From positions 1 to 64,000 of the forward strand of contig NZ_JAKCMI010000012.1 in assembly GCF_021412585.1 (NCBI RefSeq): 64,000 nt of DNA, read 5' to 3'. The first letter of the stretch is position 1. Each line of letters opens with the position of its first letter. Of this stretch, positions 27,451 through 36,611 are shown piece by piece. Position numbers and translations under genes: made by a program. The DNA comes from Halomonas alkalisoli (GTDB lineage: Bacteria; Pseudomonadota; Gammaproteobacteria; Pseudomonadales; Halomonadaceae). Below the pieces are notes generated by a model. That model was not told the DNA's origin, made no database searches, and saw only the letters and a list, made by a program, of their open reading frames with translations.

Positions 27451-29067
27451 TTAACCGATGGCCTGCTTCCAGGCAGCGGCATCCACCTCGATCAGGAAGG
27501 GGCCGTCGAACGGGCGGCTGGCCAATGCCTGGGCCAGTGCGCCGGGGCTGTCGACATGGGTCGCAAGGCAGCCGAATCCGCGGGCCAGGGCCAGGAAATC
27601 CGGCGCCTGGATGTCGACACCGATGCGCTCGACCCCATGGGCGTCCATATAGCGTCGGATCTCCTCATAGCCGGCGTTGTGCCACAGCAGGATGACGACG
27701 GGCAGTCGCTCTTCCACGGCGGTGGCAAGCTCGGAGAGGGTGAACATGACGCCGCCGTCACCGACCAGGGCGACCACCGGCAGGTCGGGGCGGGCGAGCT
27801 GGGCACCCAGCGCCGCCGGAAGACCGTAGCCCAGGGTGCCGTAACCGGTGGAGGCGTTGAAATAGCGCCGCGGCGCAGGCTGGGAGACCAGGTGGTTGCC
27901 GGCATAGACCGGTGCCGTGGAGTCGCCGACCAGGATGGCGTCGGGCAAGGCCTCCTGCAGTACCCCATAGAGGGGCACGAAGGGGGCGAAGGCGGGGTCC
28001 TCTACCAGCCCGAGTGCGGCCAGCGTACTGGCCGTGCGTTCGGCGCCGCCCTTGGCCAAGGGGTGAGGGAAGTGGTCGAGCAGCAGCGCAAGACTGTGGC
28101 CGGCATCGCCCACCAGGCCCAGGGCCAAGGGTTGGTTGCGCACCAGCTGCTGGGCGTCGAGGTCGATGCGGATCAGCTGGCCGGTGAGGGCGAAGCCGTC
28201 GTCGAAGACCACGTCGTAGTCGGTCTCGCCGAGTTCGGTGCCCACGGCGAGAATCACGTCGGCTCCGTGGGCCAGCTCGCGGACCGCCGGCAGGGCAGCA
28301 TTGGCCCCCAGGTCCAGCGGGTGCGAGCGCCCGAGGAGCCCCTTGGCGTTGATGGTCGTGACCGTCGGGGCATCAAGGCGCTCCACCAGGGCCCGTGCCG
28401 CTTCGGGCGCATCGGCGCAGCCGCCGCCAAGCAGTATCAGGGGCCGCTCGGCCCGGTGTAGCCACTGCGCCGCCAACGCCAGGCCCTGGGGGTCCGGTGC
28501 CGGACGATAGAGTGCCGGTGCCTGCCAGGTGCGAGGTGCTGCTGCCGGGGCATCGAACAGGTCAATGGGGATCTCGATATGTACCGGGCCGGGCCGTTCG
28601 CTGCGAAACACGGCAAAGGCCCGTGCCAGCACTTCGGGCAGGGCGGCGGGGTCGAGCAGCGTATGGCTGAAGCGCGAAACCCCGGCCAGCAGCTGCTGCT
28701 GGCTCGGCAGTTCGTGCAGCCGCCCCTGGCCGCGTCCCAGGGTGTCACGGCGGTTGACGCTGGAGATCACCAGCATCGGCACCGAGTCGGCGAGTGCCTG
28801 CCCCATGGCGGTGGCGATATTGGTCATGCCGGGGCCGGTAATGATCAGGCATACCCCCGGGCGACCGGTAGCCCGTGCGTAGCCGTCGGCCATGAAGCCG
28901 GCACCCTGCTCGTGACGCGGTGTGACGTGGCGGACGCCGCTGGCCTCCAGGCCCCGATAGAGTTCGATGGTGTGCACCCCGGGAATGCCGAAGACGGTGT
29001 CGACCTCATAACGCTTGTTGAGGAGCGTCAGGAGGAGGCTGGCGCAGGTCAGGGTATCGGTTGCCAT
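27451..29067 (-). CDS. aruI: ThDP-dependent 2-ketoarginine decarboxylase (AruI-like)
   Basis: 538-residue member of the acetolactate-synthase-like ThDP family. Seen: the catalytic Glu in TPRHEQGAGFMADGYARATG (near residue 50), LIITGPGMTN, and the ThDP/Mg motif GDGGVMFTLSELATAV with WHNAGYEEIRRYM. No small regulatory subunit gene is near, arguing against acetolactate synthase. With a guanidinobutyrase and an aldehyde dehydrogenase in the same operon, the best assignment is 5-guanidino-2-oxopentanoate decarboxylase of the arginine transaminase pathway. It starts 9 bp after the YjiH gene stop. Confidence 0.8.
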   Translation of the reverse strand: MATDTLTCASLLLTLLNKRYEVDTVFGIPGVHTIELYRGLEASGVRHVTPRHEQGAGFMADGYARATGRPGVCLIITGPGMTNIATAMGQALADSVPMLVISSVNRRDTLGRGQGRLHELPSQQQLLAGVSRFSHTLLDPAALPEVLARAFAVFRSERPGPVHIEIPIDLFDAPAAAPRTWQAPALYRPAPDPQGLALAAQWLHRAERPLILLGGGCADAPEAARALVERLDAPTVTTINAKGLLGRSHPLDLGANAALPAVRELAHGADVILAVGTELGETDYDVVFDDGFALTGQLIRIDLDAQQLVRNQPLALGLVGDAGHSLALLLDHFPHPLAKGGAERTASTLAALGLVEDPAFAPFVPLYGVLQEALPDAILVGDSTAPVYAGNHLVSQPAPRRYFNASTGYGTLGYGLPAALGAQLARPDLPVVALVGDGGVMFTLSELATAVEERLPVVILLWHNAGYEEIRRYMDAHGVERIGVDIQAPDFLALARGFGCLATHVDSPGALAQALASRPFDGPFLIEVDAAAWKQAIG

Positions 29068-29076
29068 CGTGTTACC

Positions 29077-30474
29077 TCAGAAGAAGAAGGTGTGGGCCAT
29101 GAAGGCGATGATCGGCAGCGTCACCGCGGTGCGCAGCAGGAAGATCGCCAGCAGTTCCCACAGTTTGAGCGGAATCTTCGACTTCAGCAGCAGGGCACCG
29201 ATTTCCGACATGTAGATCAGTTGGGTCAGCGACAGGCAGGCGATCACGAAGCGGGTCAGCTCGCTCTCGATGTTGGTGGCCAGCACCGCCGGCAGGAACA
29301 TGTCGGCGAAACCGACCAGGGTGGCGGGTGCGGCCGCCTCGGCTTCGGGAATGCGCAGCAGCTCGAGCACCGGCACCATGGGGTAGGAGAGCCAGGTGAA
29401 CAGCGGCGTGAATTCGGCGAGTATCAGCGCCACGGTGCCGATGGCGAATACCAGCGGCAGCAGGCCGAGGAAGATATCGGCGACGTTGAACAGAGCGTTG
29501 CGTGCCAGCTCCCGGGGGCCGGGGGCATGCTCGGCACGACGCATTGCCTGGTCGAGGCTGTAGCGCCACAGGCCTACGTTTTCGGTGCGCTTCTCGGCCA
29601 GCTGGCAGCCTACCGGCTCGTAATAGGTATCCGGCTTGCGCGACAGGGGCGGCAGCCGCGGCACGATCACGGCAGCGATCAGTCCGGACACCACCACGGT
29701 GAAGTAGAACTGGACGAACATGTGGTTGAGATCGACGAAGCTGGTGATCAGCAGGGCAAAGGCGATGGAGACAACGGAGAAGTTGGTGGCGATCACCGAG
29801 GCTTCGCGGCGGTTGTAGAAACCCTTCTCGTACTGCTGGGTGGTGATCAATACCCCCACGGTACCCGAGCCCATCCAGGACGCGGTGGCATCGATGGCAC
29901 TGCGTCCGGGGAGGTTGAAGATCACTCGAAAGGGCTTGCGCACCAGGCTGCCGATGAACTCCATGAAGCCGAATTCGACCAGGAAGGGCAGCAGCAGGGC
30001 TGCAAAGAAGAAGAAGGTGAGCAGCACCGGGGCCAGGTCGTTGAGCATCACGCCGCCGGTGAAGGGGGCGGTGACGAACTCGGGGCCGAACTGGAAGAAG
30101 GTCATCAGCGCGAAGGCGGCGCCGAGGATGCGCATGCCGAACCATACCGGGCCGACATGGAACATGTCGCGCAGCACCCCTTTTTCCGCCCAGGCGGGCT
30201 TGCCCAGCTTGACGTAGAGGGTGGCGAGCACCGAGACCGTCAGGACGGCCACGGCGATGGCCGGCAGGGCCCCATCGAGCAGCGCCTTGAGGCCATCGGC
30301 CATCAGGCCCATGCCGATATTGATGGTATCGCCGACCTGGAAGGGGATCAGGAAGAGGCTGACCCCGATCAGGGAGGGGATCAGGAAGCGCAGCAGGTTG
30401 CGGCGGTCCAGCGGTTGGCGCTCCATCGGCTTAGGGGCGGCCGTCTCTTCGGAAGTCGATTCAGTGGAAGACAT
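29077..30474 (-). CDS. YjiH-family (Gate-domain) transporter in the guanidinobutyrate operon
   Basis: 465-residue polytopic membrane protein, paralogue of the gene at 4346. The shared central block is PGRSAIDATAS, then GS, VLIT, REASVIATNFSVVS (about residues 188-235), and the order of helices is the same. The N-terminal 30 residues are hydrophilic. The start at 30474 was chosen because the membrane part begins soon after and the upstream frame is an antisense shadow. It lies between gbuA (60 bp away) and aruI (9 bp), so it is an operon member. Likely substrate: arginine, agmatine or 4-guanidinobutyrate, by context only. Confidence 0.88.
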   Translation of the reverse strand: MSSTESTSEETAAPKPMERQPLDRRNLLRFLIPSLIGVSLFLIPFQVGDTINIGMGLMADGLKALLDGALPAIAVAVLTVSVLATLYVKLGKPAWAEKGVLRDMFHVGPVWFGMRILGAAFALMTFFQFGPEFVTAPFTGGVMLNDLAPVLLTFFFFAALLLPFLVEFGFMEFIGSLVRKPFRVIFNLPGRSAIDATASWMGSGTVGVLITTQQYEKGFYNRREASVIATNFSVVSIAFALLITSFVDLNHMFVQFYFTVVVSGLIAAVIVPRLPPLSRKPDTYYEPVGCQLAEKRTENVGLWRYSLDQAMRRAEHAPGPRELARNALFNVADIFLGLLPLVFAIGTVALILAEFTPLFTWLSYPMVPVLELLRIPEAEAAAPATLVGFADMFLPAVLATNIESELTRFVIACLSLTQLIYMSEIGALLLKSKIPLKLWELLAIFLLRTAVTLPIIAFMAHTFFF

Positions 30475-30533
30475 GCTGTTTTTCCTCAGGCTTGTTGTCG
30501 TTGAATCCGGAGTGCTGAAATTGCCTTGGGGCC

Positions 30534-31484
30534 TCAGCCGCGGCGGGTGACGCCCGGCAGTACGCAGAGCATCTCGTAGAGCAGGGTCGCGCCCATCAAG
30601 GCGGTGTTGCCGCTGGGGTCGTAGGGCGGCGATACCTCGACCAGGTCGCCGCCGACGATGTTCAACCCCGCTGCTCCACGGACGATTTCCAGGCCCTGTG
30701 CCGAGGTCAGGCCACCCATTTCCACGGTGCCGGTGCCGGGGGCGACCGAGGGGTCGAGGCCATCGATATCGAAACTGATATAGACGGGGCCATCGCCCAT
30801 CTGCTCGCGCACCTCTGCCATCAGCGGCGCCAGCGACCTGTTCCAGCACTCCTCCGCGGTGACGACGCGAAAGCCCTGCTGACGGCACCAGTCGAAATCC
30901 TCGGCGGAGTAGCCGGTGCCGCGCAGGCCGATCTGCACCACGCGGTTTGCCGCCAGAAGGCCCTCTTCCTGGGCGCGGCGAAACGGCGTCCCATGGGCGA
31001 TGGGCTCGCCGAACATGTGCTCGTTGACGTCGGCATGGGCATCGATATGAATCAATCCCACGGGCCCATGCTTCTTGGCGATGGCGCGCAGTATCGGCAG
31101 GGTGATGGTGTGCTCCCCGCCCAGGGTGAGCGGGATGCAGCCATGGGCCAGCACCTGGTCATAGAAGTCGGTAATGATGTCGACGCTCTTGGGCAGGTGA
31201 AAGGTGTTGATCGGCACATCGCCGATATCGGCGACCTGCAGGCTGTCGAAGGGCGCGGCCCGGGTAGCCATGTTGTAGGGGCGCAGCATGCGCGATTCGT
31301 CGCGAATCTGGCGCGGGCCGAGCCGGGTGCCCGGCCGGTTCGAGGTGCCGATGTCCAGGGGGATGCCGATGAAGGCGGCATCAAGACCCTCAGCCGTCGG
31401 CTGGGCGGGCAGGCGCATCATGGTGGCGGGGCCGCCGAAGCGGGGCATCTGGTTACCGCCGAGGGGCTGATTGTACTCGGGCAT
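30534..31484 (-). CDS. gbuA: Guanidinobutyrase, ureohydrolase family
   Basis: 316-residue Mn-dependent ureohydrolase. Metal motifs: LTLGGEHTITLPI, IHIDAHADVNEHMFG and SFDIDGLDPSVAPGTGT. The N-terminal PLGGNQMPRFGG, then ATMMRLP and the C-terminal LLYEMLCVLPGV closely follow Pseudomonas GbuA as I know it, more than agmatinase SpeB. It converts 4-guanidinobutyrate to GABA plus urea. ATG at 31484 has GGAG at a good distance; the 23-codon upstream extension is not conserved-looking. First gene of the operon; a sigma-54 promoter lies 65-80 bp upstream. Confidence 0.88.
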   Translation of the reverse strand: MPEYNQPLGGNQMPRFGGPATMMRLPAQPTAEGLDAAFIGIPLDIGTSNRPGTRLGPRQIRDESRMLRPYNMATRAAPFDSLQVADIGDVPINTFHLPKSVDIITDFYDQVLAHGCIPLTLGGEHTITLPILRAIAKKHGPVGLIHIDAHADVNEHMFGEPIAHGTPFRRAQEEGLLAANRVVQIGLRGTGYSAEDFDWCRQQGFRVVTAEECWNRSLAPLMAEVREQMGDGPVYISFDIDGLDPSVAPGTGTVEMGGLTSAQGLEIVRGAAGLNIVGGDLVEVSPPYDPSGNTALMGATLLYEMLCVLPGVTRRG

Positions 31485-31548
31485 GAGGAACTCCGGTTGT
31501 GCTGGCTGAGAGGGCGCTGAGTGGCATGGGTGCTTGTAGTGATAGAGA

Positions 31549-31564
31549 TGCATGTTTCATGCCA
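31549..31564 (-). promoter_or_regulatory. Sigma-54 promoter for gbuA operon
   Basis: On the minus strand the site reads TGGCATGAAACATGCA, matching the -24/-12 consensus TGGCACGNNNNTTGCW at 14 of 16 defined or free positions, with invariant GG and GC at the correct spacing. Transcription would begin near 31538, leaving a leader of about 54 nt. The divergent gene encodes a sigma-54 activator, which makes the match credible. Confidence 0.8.
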
Positions 31565-31639
31565 GCTGGCGTGCGTCCCGGCCGGTCGGCGTTCCGTGTT
31601 CGCAAGTGATTCATCCGCGCATCGAATGCGGTGGGATTC

Positions 31640-31675
31640 GATGCAATATTGAATCCGTGATGCAATACTGCATTG
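31640..31675. promoter_or_regulatory. Paired upstream activator sites
   Basis: Two similar elements, GATGCAATATTGAATC (31640-31655; nearly palindromic) and GATGCAATACTGCATTG (31659-31675), begin 19 bp apart, about two helical turns. They lie about 80-110 bp upstream of the sigma-54 promoter and just before the activator gene: the expected place for enhancer sites of that activator, and possibly for its autoregulation. Confidence 0.65.
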
Positions 31676-31699
31676 TCTTCAGAATAACCAGGAACCGAT

Positions 31700-33124
31700 A
31701 TGAGTGAGATCGATGCGCGGGTCGTGCAGACCATCGTCGAGACCGCCAACGACCATTTCTTCATCGTTGACGGCAGCGGCCGGGTGCTCGATGTCAGCCC
31801 CGGAGCCGCCGCGGTCTACGGGATGTCTCGGGAAGCGCTGACCAGTAGTACGGTACAGGCGCTGGAGGCAAGCGGCGTACTGAAGCCCTCGATCAGCATG
31901 GAGGTGATGCGCACGGGCAAGCCGGCCCAGCTGATGCAGGTCACCGGGACCGGCAGGCGGGTCATCGCCGAGGCCCATCCGGTGTTCGTCGATGGCAGGC
32001 TGGAGCGTATCGTCAGCCGCTCCCGGGATCTCACCGACCTTCAGCTGCTGCAGGATGAGTATGCCCTGCTCCAGAAGCGCTTCAGCGAGCATCTTCGGCG
32101 CAGCCAGCCGGGGCCGACGGAGCAGGATGGCGAGCTGGATGAGATGCTGGAGGCACTGCAGGTGCGCAGCAGCGTGATGCGTGAGCTGGCGCTGCTGCTC
32201 AAGCGCGTGGCGCCATCCGATGCCACCGTGCTGATGCTGGGAGAGTCCGGGGTCGGCAAGACCGCTTTCGCTCGCCAGCTGCATCGCTGGAGCCGTCGCG
32301 GCGACGGGCCCTTCATCGAGGTCAACTGCGGTGCCATTCCCGAGAACCTGTTCGAGTCGGAGATGTTCGGCTACCAGCCGGGGGCCTTCAGCGGCGCCGC
32401 CCGGCAGGGCAAGGCCGGCCTGCTGGAGCAGGCCGAGGGTGGCACGCTGTTTCTCGATGAGTTGGGCGAGCTGCCGCTGCTGATGCAGACCAAGCTGCTC
32501 AAGGTGATCCAGGATGGCACCGTCACCCGACTGGGGGACACCCGGCCGCGGCGGGTCGATTTTCGACTGGTGGTGGCGACCAACCAGGACCTGGCGAGCC
32601 GGGTCGAGGAGGGGGCCTTCCGGCTGGATCTCTACTACCGGCTCAACGTGATCCCCGTGACGCTGCCACCGCTGCGGGAGCGCCGCGAGGACATACCGGC
32701 GCTGGTGGAGTCCTGCCTTGATCGCCTCAACCAGCGCTATGGCCGCCAGAAGCTGCTGCACGGCAGCGTCTGGTCGGAGCTGATGGGCAGCGATTGGCCG
32801 GGCAACGTCCGCGAGCTGGAGAACTGGCTCGAGCGCGCCTGGCTTTCCAGCGCCGGCGACGTGATCGAAGCCCCTACCCTGGGACAGCCCGCGGGTCATG
32901 CTGCAACCAATGATGCCGCTGCCGTTGCCCATGCCCCCCTGGCAATGGCGGAGGACGAGTCGCTGAAGGCGTATCTCGCCCGGACCGAACGCCAGGTGTT
33001 GGCGGCACTGTGTGAACAGCTGCCGAGTACCTATGCCATGGCCGGGCGGCTGGGCATCAGTCAGCCCAGTGTCGTGCGCAAGCTGCAGCGCCATGGGCTG
33101 CGGATCCGCCCCGCTGTCAGCTAG
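31700..33124 (+). CDS. PAS-domain sigma-54-dependent activator
   Basis: 474-residue enhancer-binding protein: PAS sensor (about 8-115), AAA+ domain (about 150-385) with Walker A GESGVGKT near 181, the sigma-54 contact loop GAFSGA near 227, Walker [12 protein letters not shown] and arginine-finger region, then a C-terminal helix-turn-helix ([21 protein letters not shown]). The sigma-54 loop has Ser in place of the usual Thr of GAFTGA. The PAS domain may bind arginine-derived metabolites. It is divergent from gbuA and is the likely activator of that operon. AGGAA precedes the ATG. Its end overlaps the convergent aminotransferase gene by 4 bp. Confidence 0.92.
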   Translation: MSEIDARVVQTIVETANDHFFIVDGSGRVLDVSPGAAAVYGMSREALTSSTVQALEASGVLKPSISMEVMRTGKPAQLMQVTGTGRRVIAEAHPVFVDGRLERIVSRSRDLTDLQLLQDEYALLQKRFSEHLRRSQPGPTEQDGELDEMLEALQVRSSVMRELALLLKRVAPSDATVLMLGESGVGKTAFARQLHRWSRRGDGPFIEVNCGAIPENLFESEMFGYQPGAFSGAARQGKAGLLEQAEGGTLFLDELGELPLLMQTKLLKVIQDGTVTRLGDTRPRRVDFRLVVATNQDLASRVEEGAFRLDLYYRLNVIPVTLPPLRERREDIPALVESCLDRLNQRYGRQKLLHGSVWSELMGSDWPGNVRELENWLERAWLSSAGDVIEAPTLGQPAGHAATNDAAAVAHAPLAMAEDESLKAYLARTERQVLAALCEQLPSTYAMAGRLGISQPSVVRKLQRHGLRIRPAVS

Positions 33125-34233
33125 CGGTTCAGCTCCGACAACGCCTGCTCCAGGATTTCGAATCGGCCCGGCTGCAGGGCGTCTTCCACCGCGGTGATGC
33201 GCAGGATATGGCCCAGGTCCGGGTGGGCGGGGCGGGCGATGAGTCGGCCGGCCTCCAGCAGCTCGCGGTTGAGTCGTTCGCCCAGCTCGGCGCTCGGCAG
33301 GCGCAGGGCGATGAAGTTGGTGGCGCTGGGCAGCACCTCGGCCCCGATGGCTGCGAAATGATCGGCGAGCCGCTGGCGGCGTGCCTTGACGTCGTTGACG
33401 TGCTGACGCACCTCCTCGTTGTGATCCAGTACCGTCTCGGCCGCGGCCAGGGTCAGGGTCGAGACCGCATAGTGGATACGCACCTTCATCATCATCTCGA
33501 GTGTGTCGGGCTCGGCGATGGCATAGCCGATCCGCAGGCCGGCCAGGCCATGGGCCTTGGAGAGCGTGCGCAGGCGAATCACCCCTGGCAGCACCTCGCG
33601 GCTGAAGGCCGAGTCGGCGTCATCGCGAAAGTCGTGATAGGCCTCGTCGAGCAGCAGCCAGCAGTCGTCGGGCAGGTCGGCACGCAGCCGGCGGATGGCG
33701 TCGTCGCCGTGCAGGTGGCCGCTGGGGTTGTCGGGGTTGGCGAGATAGACGAGGCGGGCCTGCTCTTTCCATGCAGTGTGGAGAAGAGCATCGAGGTCCG
33801 GGGCGAGAACACCCGGTCGTTCCTCGTAGGGTATCTCGATCAGGCGGCAGCCCTGGCCCCGGGCGAAGTAGCCGAAGGTGGGATAGGTGCCGCCGGCGCT
33901 GACCACCGCGGAGCCCGCTGTGGCGGTGGTGCGCAGGGCCAGTGCGATCAGGCTGTCGGCGCCGGCGTCCACCAGGGTCGCCTCCAGCGGGAAGCCGTGC
34001 AGGGCATTGAGCCGTTGCCGTACCCCCAGCGCCTCCGAATCACCGTAGCAGTAGACATGCTCGACCATGGCATCGCCGAAGCGCTCGCGCAGGGCACGGT
34101 GGGGCATGTCCAGGCCTTCGTTGGAGCCCAGCCGGTGAGGGATCTCGCGGCCGATGCGTCGCTCCAGCACCTTGATGCCGGGGAAGGGGTTGCTGGGGCC
34201 GGAGCGGGTCAGGTGGTCGGGGAAGCGGGGCAT
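33121..34233 (-). CDS. Class I/II PLP aminotransferase (HisC-like)
   Basis: 370-residue fold-type I aminotransferase. Seen: the PLP-phosphate/ring region [17 protein letters not shown] with DEAYHDF (Asp that pairs with the PLP nitrogen), and the Schiff-base Lys in [18 protein letters not shown]. It resembles histidinol-phosphate aminotransferases and relatives that act on amino acids or amino alcohols. It is the last gene of the operon that begins with the peptide ABC importer, so a catabolic role on a product of that import is more likely than histidine synthesis. It could also serve as the missing arginine transaminase, but AruH belongs to another subgroup. Confidence 0.85.
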   Translation of the reverse strand: MPRFPDHLTRSGPSNPFPGIKVLERRIGREIPHRLGSNEGLDMPHRALRERFGDAMVEHVYCYGDSEALGVRQRLNALHGFPLEATLVDAGADSLIALALRTTATAGSAVVSAGGTYPTFGYFARGQGCRLIEIPYEERPGVLAPDLDALLHTAWKEQARLVYLANPDNPSGHLHGDDAIRRLRADLPDDCWLLLDEAYHDFRDDADSAFSREVLPGVIRLRTLSKAHGLAGLRIGYAIAEPDTLEMMMKVRIHYAVSTLTLAAAETVLDHNEEVRQHVNDVKARRQRLADHFAAIGAEVLPSATNFIALRLPSAELGERLNRELLEAGRLIARPAHPDLGHILRITAVEDALQPGRFEILEQALSELNR

Positions 34234-34276
34234 GCGGGTCTCCCGTTGGATGATGAATGAAGGATGCGGTCTGGCG

Positions 34277-35197
34277 TCATGCCGTTGCCTTTCGCTGTGT
34301 CATGACGATCGCCACGGCTGACAGGGTCAGGACCAGCGCCACTGCGATCTGCAGGGTGAAGGGCTCGCCCAGCAGCAAGACGGCGCTGCCCACCCCGACC
34401 ACCGGGATGATCAGGGTGCTGATGGTGGACTGGCCGATGGACAGCCGGTTGACGTTGCGAAACCACAGCATCTGGGCCAGGCAGATGGCAAAGAGCAGAT
34501 GATACCCCAGCCCCAGCCAGGTGGTGGCCCGCCATTCGGTGGGTGGCGGTGGCGATTCCATCCCCGCCGACAGCACCAGCATCGGTACCGCACAGATGGC
34601 GAACTGCCAGCCGGTGATGACGACCGGGTGCCCCTGCCAGCCGCCGCGGCGCTTGATCAGTACGGTGCCCAAGGCCCACGACAGGGCGGCGCAGAGCACG
34701 AACAGGGGACCGACGAGCCCATCGAAGCCGGCCTGCCAGGCGGCCGGCCCCAGCAGTAACAGCAGGCCGGCCTGGCCAAGCCCCAGGCCGAGCCACTGTC
34801 GCAGGGTGACCCGCTCGCCGAGCAGGCCAATCGCCATCAGTAGCGCCCAGCAGGGCATGGTGAAGGCGATGATGGCGGCCTGGGAGGTGGGCATGTGCAG
34901 CTGGCCGAAGGCGGTACCGACGTTGAAACCGAGGATGGTGAACACGCCGGCAACCGCCAGCCAGGGCCACTCGTCGGCATCGATGGCCAGCGGCAGTTTT
35001 CTTGCCCAGGCCCAGCCGAGCAGCATTACGGCACCGGCGGTAAAGCCAATGGCCCTGAGGCTGAACGGGGGGATATCCATCAGGCTGAAGCGTACCGCGG
35101 GCCAGTTGCCCCCCCAGAACAGGCCGATGGCGACGATGAGCAGCGCCGTGGAGATGCCGCTGCGTTGCAGCAGGGCGGGCGAGGCGGGAGCCGACAT
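34277..35197 (-). CDS. DMT-superfamily (EamA) permease
   Basis: 306-residue protein with ten predicted helices in two EamA repeats (about 14-145 and 160-295). GLFWGGNWPAVRFSLMDIPPFSLRAIGF at the start and LIIPVVGVGSAVLLLGEP in the second repeat are typical. Such proteins mostly export amino acids or metabolites. It lies 5 bp after the FAD dehydrogenase and 43 bp before the aminotransferase, in the same direction, so it is part of that operon. Confidence 0.9.
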   Translation of the reverse strand: MSAPASPALLQRSGISTALLIVAIGLFWGGNWPAVRFSLMDIPPFSLRAIGFTAGAVMLLGWAWARKLPLAIDADEWPWLAVAGVFTILGFNVGTAFGQLHMPTSQAAIIAFTMPCWALLMAIGLLGERVTLRQWLGLGLGQAGLLLLLGPAAWQAGFDGLVGPLFVLCAALSWALGTVLIKRRGGWQGHPVVITGWQFAICAVPMLVLSAGMESPPPPTEWRATTWLGLGYHLLFAICLAQMLWFRNVNRLSIGQSTISTLIIPVVGVGSAVLLLGEPFTLQIAVALVLTLSAVAIVMTQRKATA

Positions 35198-35202
35198 GGC
35201 GC

Positions 35203-36594
35203 CTAGGCCTCCGGGGCCAGCACCTTGTGGCGATTGAGCAGGTTGCGAGGGTCCAGCGCCTGCTTCAGGGTGCGCATCAAGGCGATCTCCTCGGGAGTGC
35301 GCGATAGCGCCAGGTAGTCGCGTTTCTCCAGGCCCACGCCATGCTCGGCGGAAATCGAACCACCCAGTTCGGCCAGCGGGGTGTAGACCAGTCGCTCCAC
35401 CGCCCGACGCGTGTCTGGCGCGTCGCTCCCGACGCTGATCGAGACGTGCAGATTGCCATCGCCCAGGTGGCCGAACACCACCATGCGTCCCTGGGGCCAG
35501 TCCCGGCGCAGGTCGGCTTCCAGCCGAACCGTGTAGGCCTCCATCTCGGGGATGGGCAGGCTGACGTCGAAGGTGAACAGTGGCGCCAGGCTAAGGATCA
35601 GCCCCTCGATGTCCTCGCGGATATCCCAGATGCCGCGACGCTGGCTGTCGGACTGGGCCAGCACGGCGTCGACGATCAGGCCGGCCTCGAAAGCGGACTC
35701 CAGCGCCTGGCCGAAGCTGGCGGCGTTGGCCTCGTCGTCGACGCCGAGGGATTCGACGATCACATAGAACGGGGAGTCGGTAGGCAGCGGCGGCGTATGC
35801 CGGCCGCTCTCCACGGTGAGCAGGGCGTAGTGGTTGCGCCACATGACCTCGAAGGTACCGAGACTGCCCCCCAGGGTGTGGCCCATGTGCTGTAGCAGGC
35901 CGGTGAGTGCCTGGAAGGAGGGGCAGGCCACCAGCGCGGTCTGTTCGCTGCTCATCTTCGGCTGAAGGCGGAGCACCGCCCGGGTCACGATGCCGAGGGT
36001 GCCTTCGCTACCGATAAACAGCTGCTTGAGGTCGTAGCCGGCGTTGTTCTTGAGCATGTGGTTCATGGAGCTTACCACGGTGCCGTCGGCCAGCACGGCT
36101 TCCAGCCCCAGCACCTGTTGGCGCATCATGCCGTAGCGAATGACCCGCACGCCGCCGGCATTGGTGGCGATATTGCCGCCGATGGTGCAGGAGCCACGCG
36201 CTCCCAGGTCCAGCGGGAACTGGAGATCGTGATCGTCGGCCAGCTCCTGTACCCGCTGGAGCGGTACGCCGGCCTGTACGGTCATGGTGCCGCCCACCGG
36301 GTCGATGGCCTCGATGGCGGTCATCCGTTCCAGCGAGATGGCGACTTCGTCGGGGGAGACTTCTCCTCCATGCACCAGTCCGGTCAGGCCGCCATGGGTC
36401 ACCACCGGCTGGCTGGCATCGTGGCACAGGCGCATGACGCCGGAGAGTTCGCGAGTATCGGCGGGGCGCACGATCGCTCCTGCCTGGCAGGGTGCACCGG
36501 TCATCCAGTCGACCCGCCGCTGGGCGACGTCGGCTCCGGTCAGCACGTTACCGGGACCGACCAGGGCTTCGATCTCCTTGAGCAGGGCTTTCAT
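35203..36594 (-). CDS. FAD-linked D-2-hydroxyacid dehydrogenase (GlcD/D2HGDH type)
   Basis: 463-residue FAD oxidoreductase of the PCMH/VAO class. N-terminal FAD domain with VVTHGGLTGLVHGGEV, LDLGARGSCTIGGNIATNAGGVRVIRYG and NNAGYDLKQLFIGSEGTLGIVT; C-terminal domain with the metal/substrate His of GHLGDGNLHVSI and HGVGLEKRDYL. Members oxidise D-2-hydroxyglutarate, D-lactate, glycolate or similar. ATG at 36594 is preceded by AAGGAT; the longer frame adds seven residues without a site. It follows the ABC ATPase gene by 17 bp, suggesting that an imported compound yields a D-2-hydroxyacid. Confidence 0.9.
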   Translation of the reverse strand: MKALLKEIEALVGPGNVLTGADVAQRRVDWMTGAPCQAGAIVRPADTRELSGVMRLCHDASQPVVTHGGLTGLVHGGEVSPDEVAISLERMTAIEAIDPVGGTMTVQAGVPLQRVQELADDHDLQFPLDLGARGSCTIGGNIATNAGGVRVIRYGMMRQQVLGLEAVLADGTVVSSMNHMLKNNAGYDLKQLFIGSEGTLGIVTRAVLRLQPKMSSEQTALVACPSFQALTGLLQHMGHTLGGSLGTFEVMWRNHYALLTVESGRHTPPLPTDSPFYVIVESLGVDDEANAASFGQALESAFEAGLIVDAVLAQSDSQRRGIWDIREDIEGLILSLAPLFTFDVSLPIPEMEAYTVRLEADLRRDWPQGRMVVFGHLGDGNLHVSISVGSDAPDTRRAVERLVYTPLAELGGSISAEHGVGLEKRDYLALSRTPEEIALMRTLKQALDPRNLLNRHKVLAPEA

Positions 36595-36611
36595 TGGGTA
36601 TCCTTGTTGAT

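Noticed and set aside
28579..30504. 641-residue plus-strand frame opposite aruI and the second YjiH gene
   Set aside because: Low-complexity Gly/Gln/His-rich antisense shadow with no recognisable domain.
33121..34233. Aminotransferase as AruH of the arginine pathway
   Set aside because: Its sequence is HisC-like and its direction and spacing place it at the end of the ABC operon, separated from gbuA-aruI by the activator gene. Kept only as an alternative.
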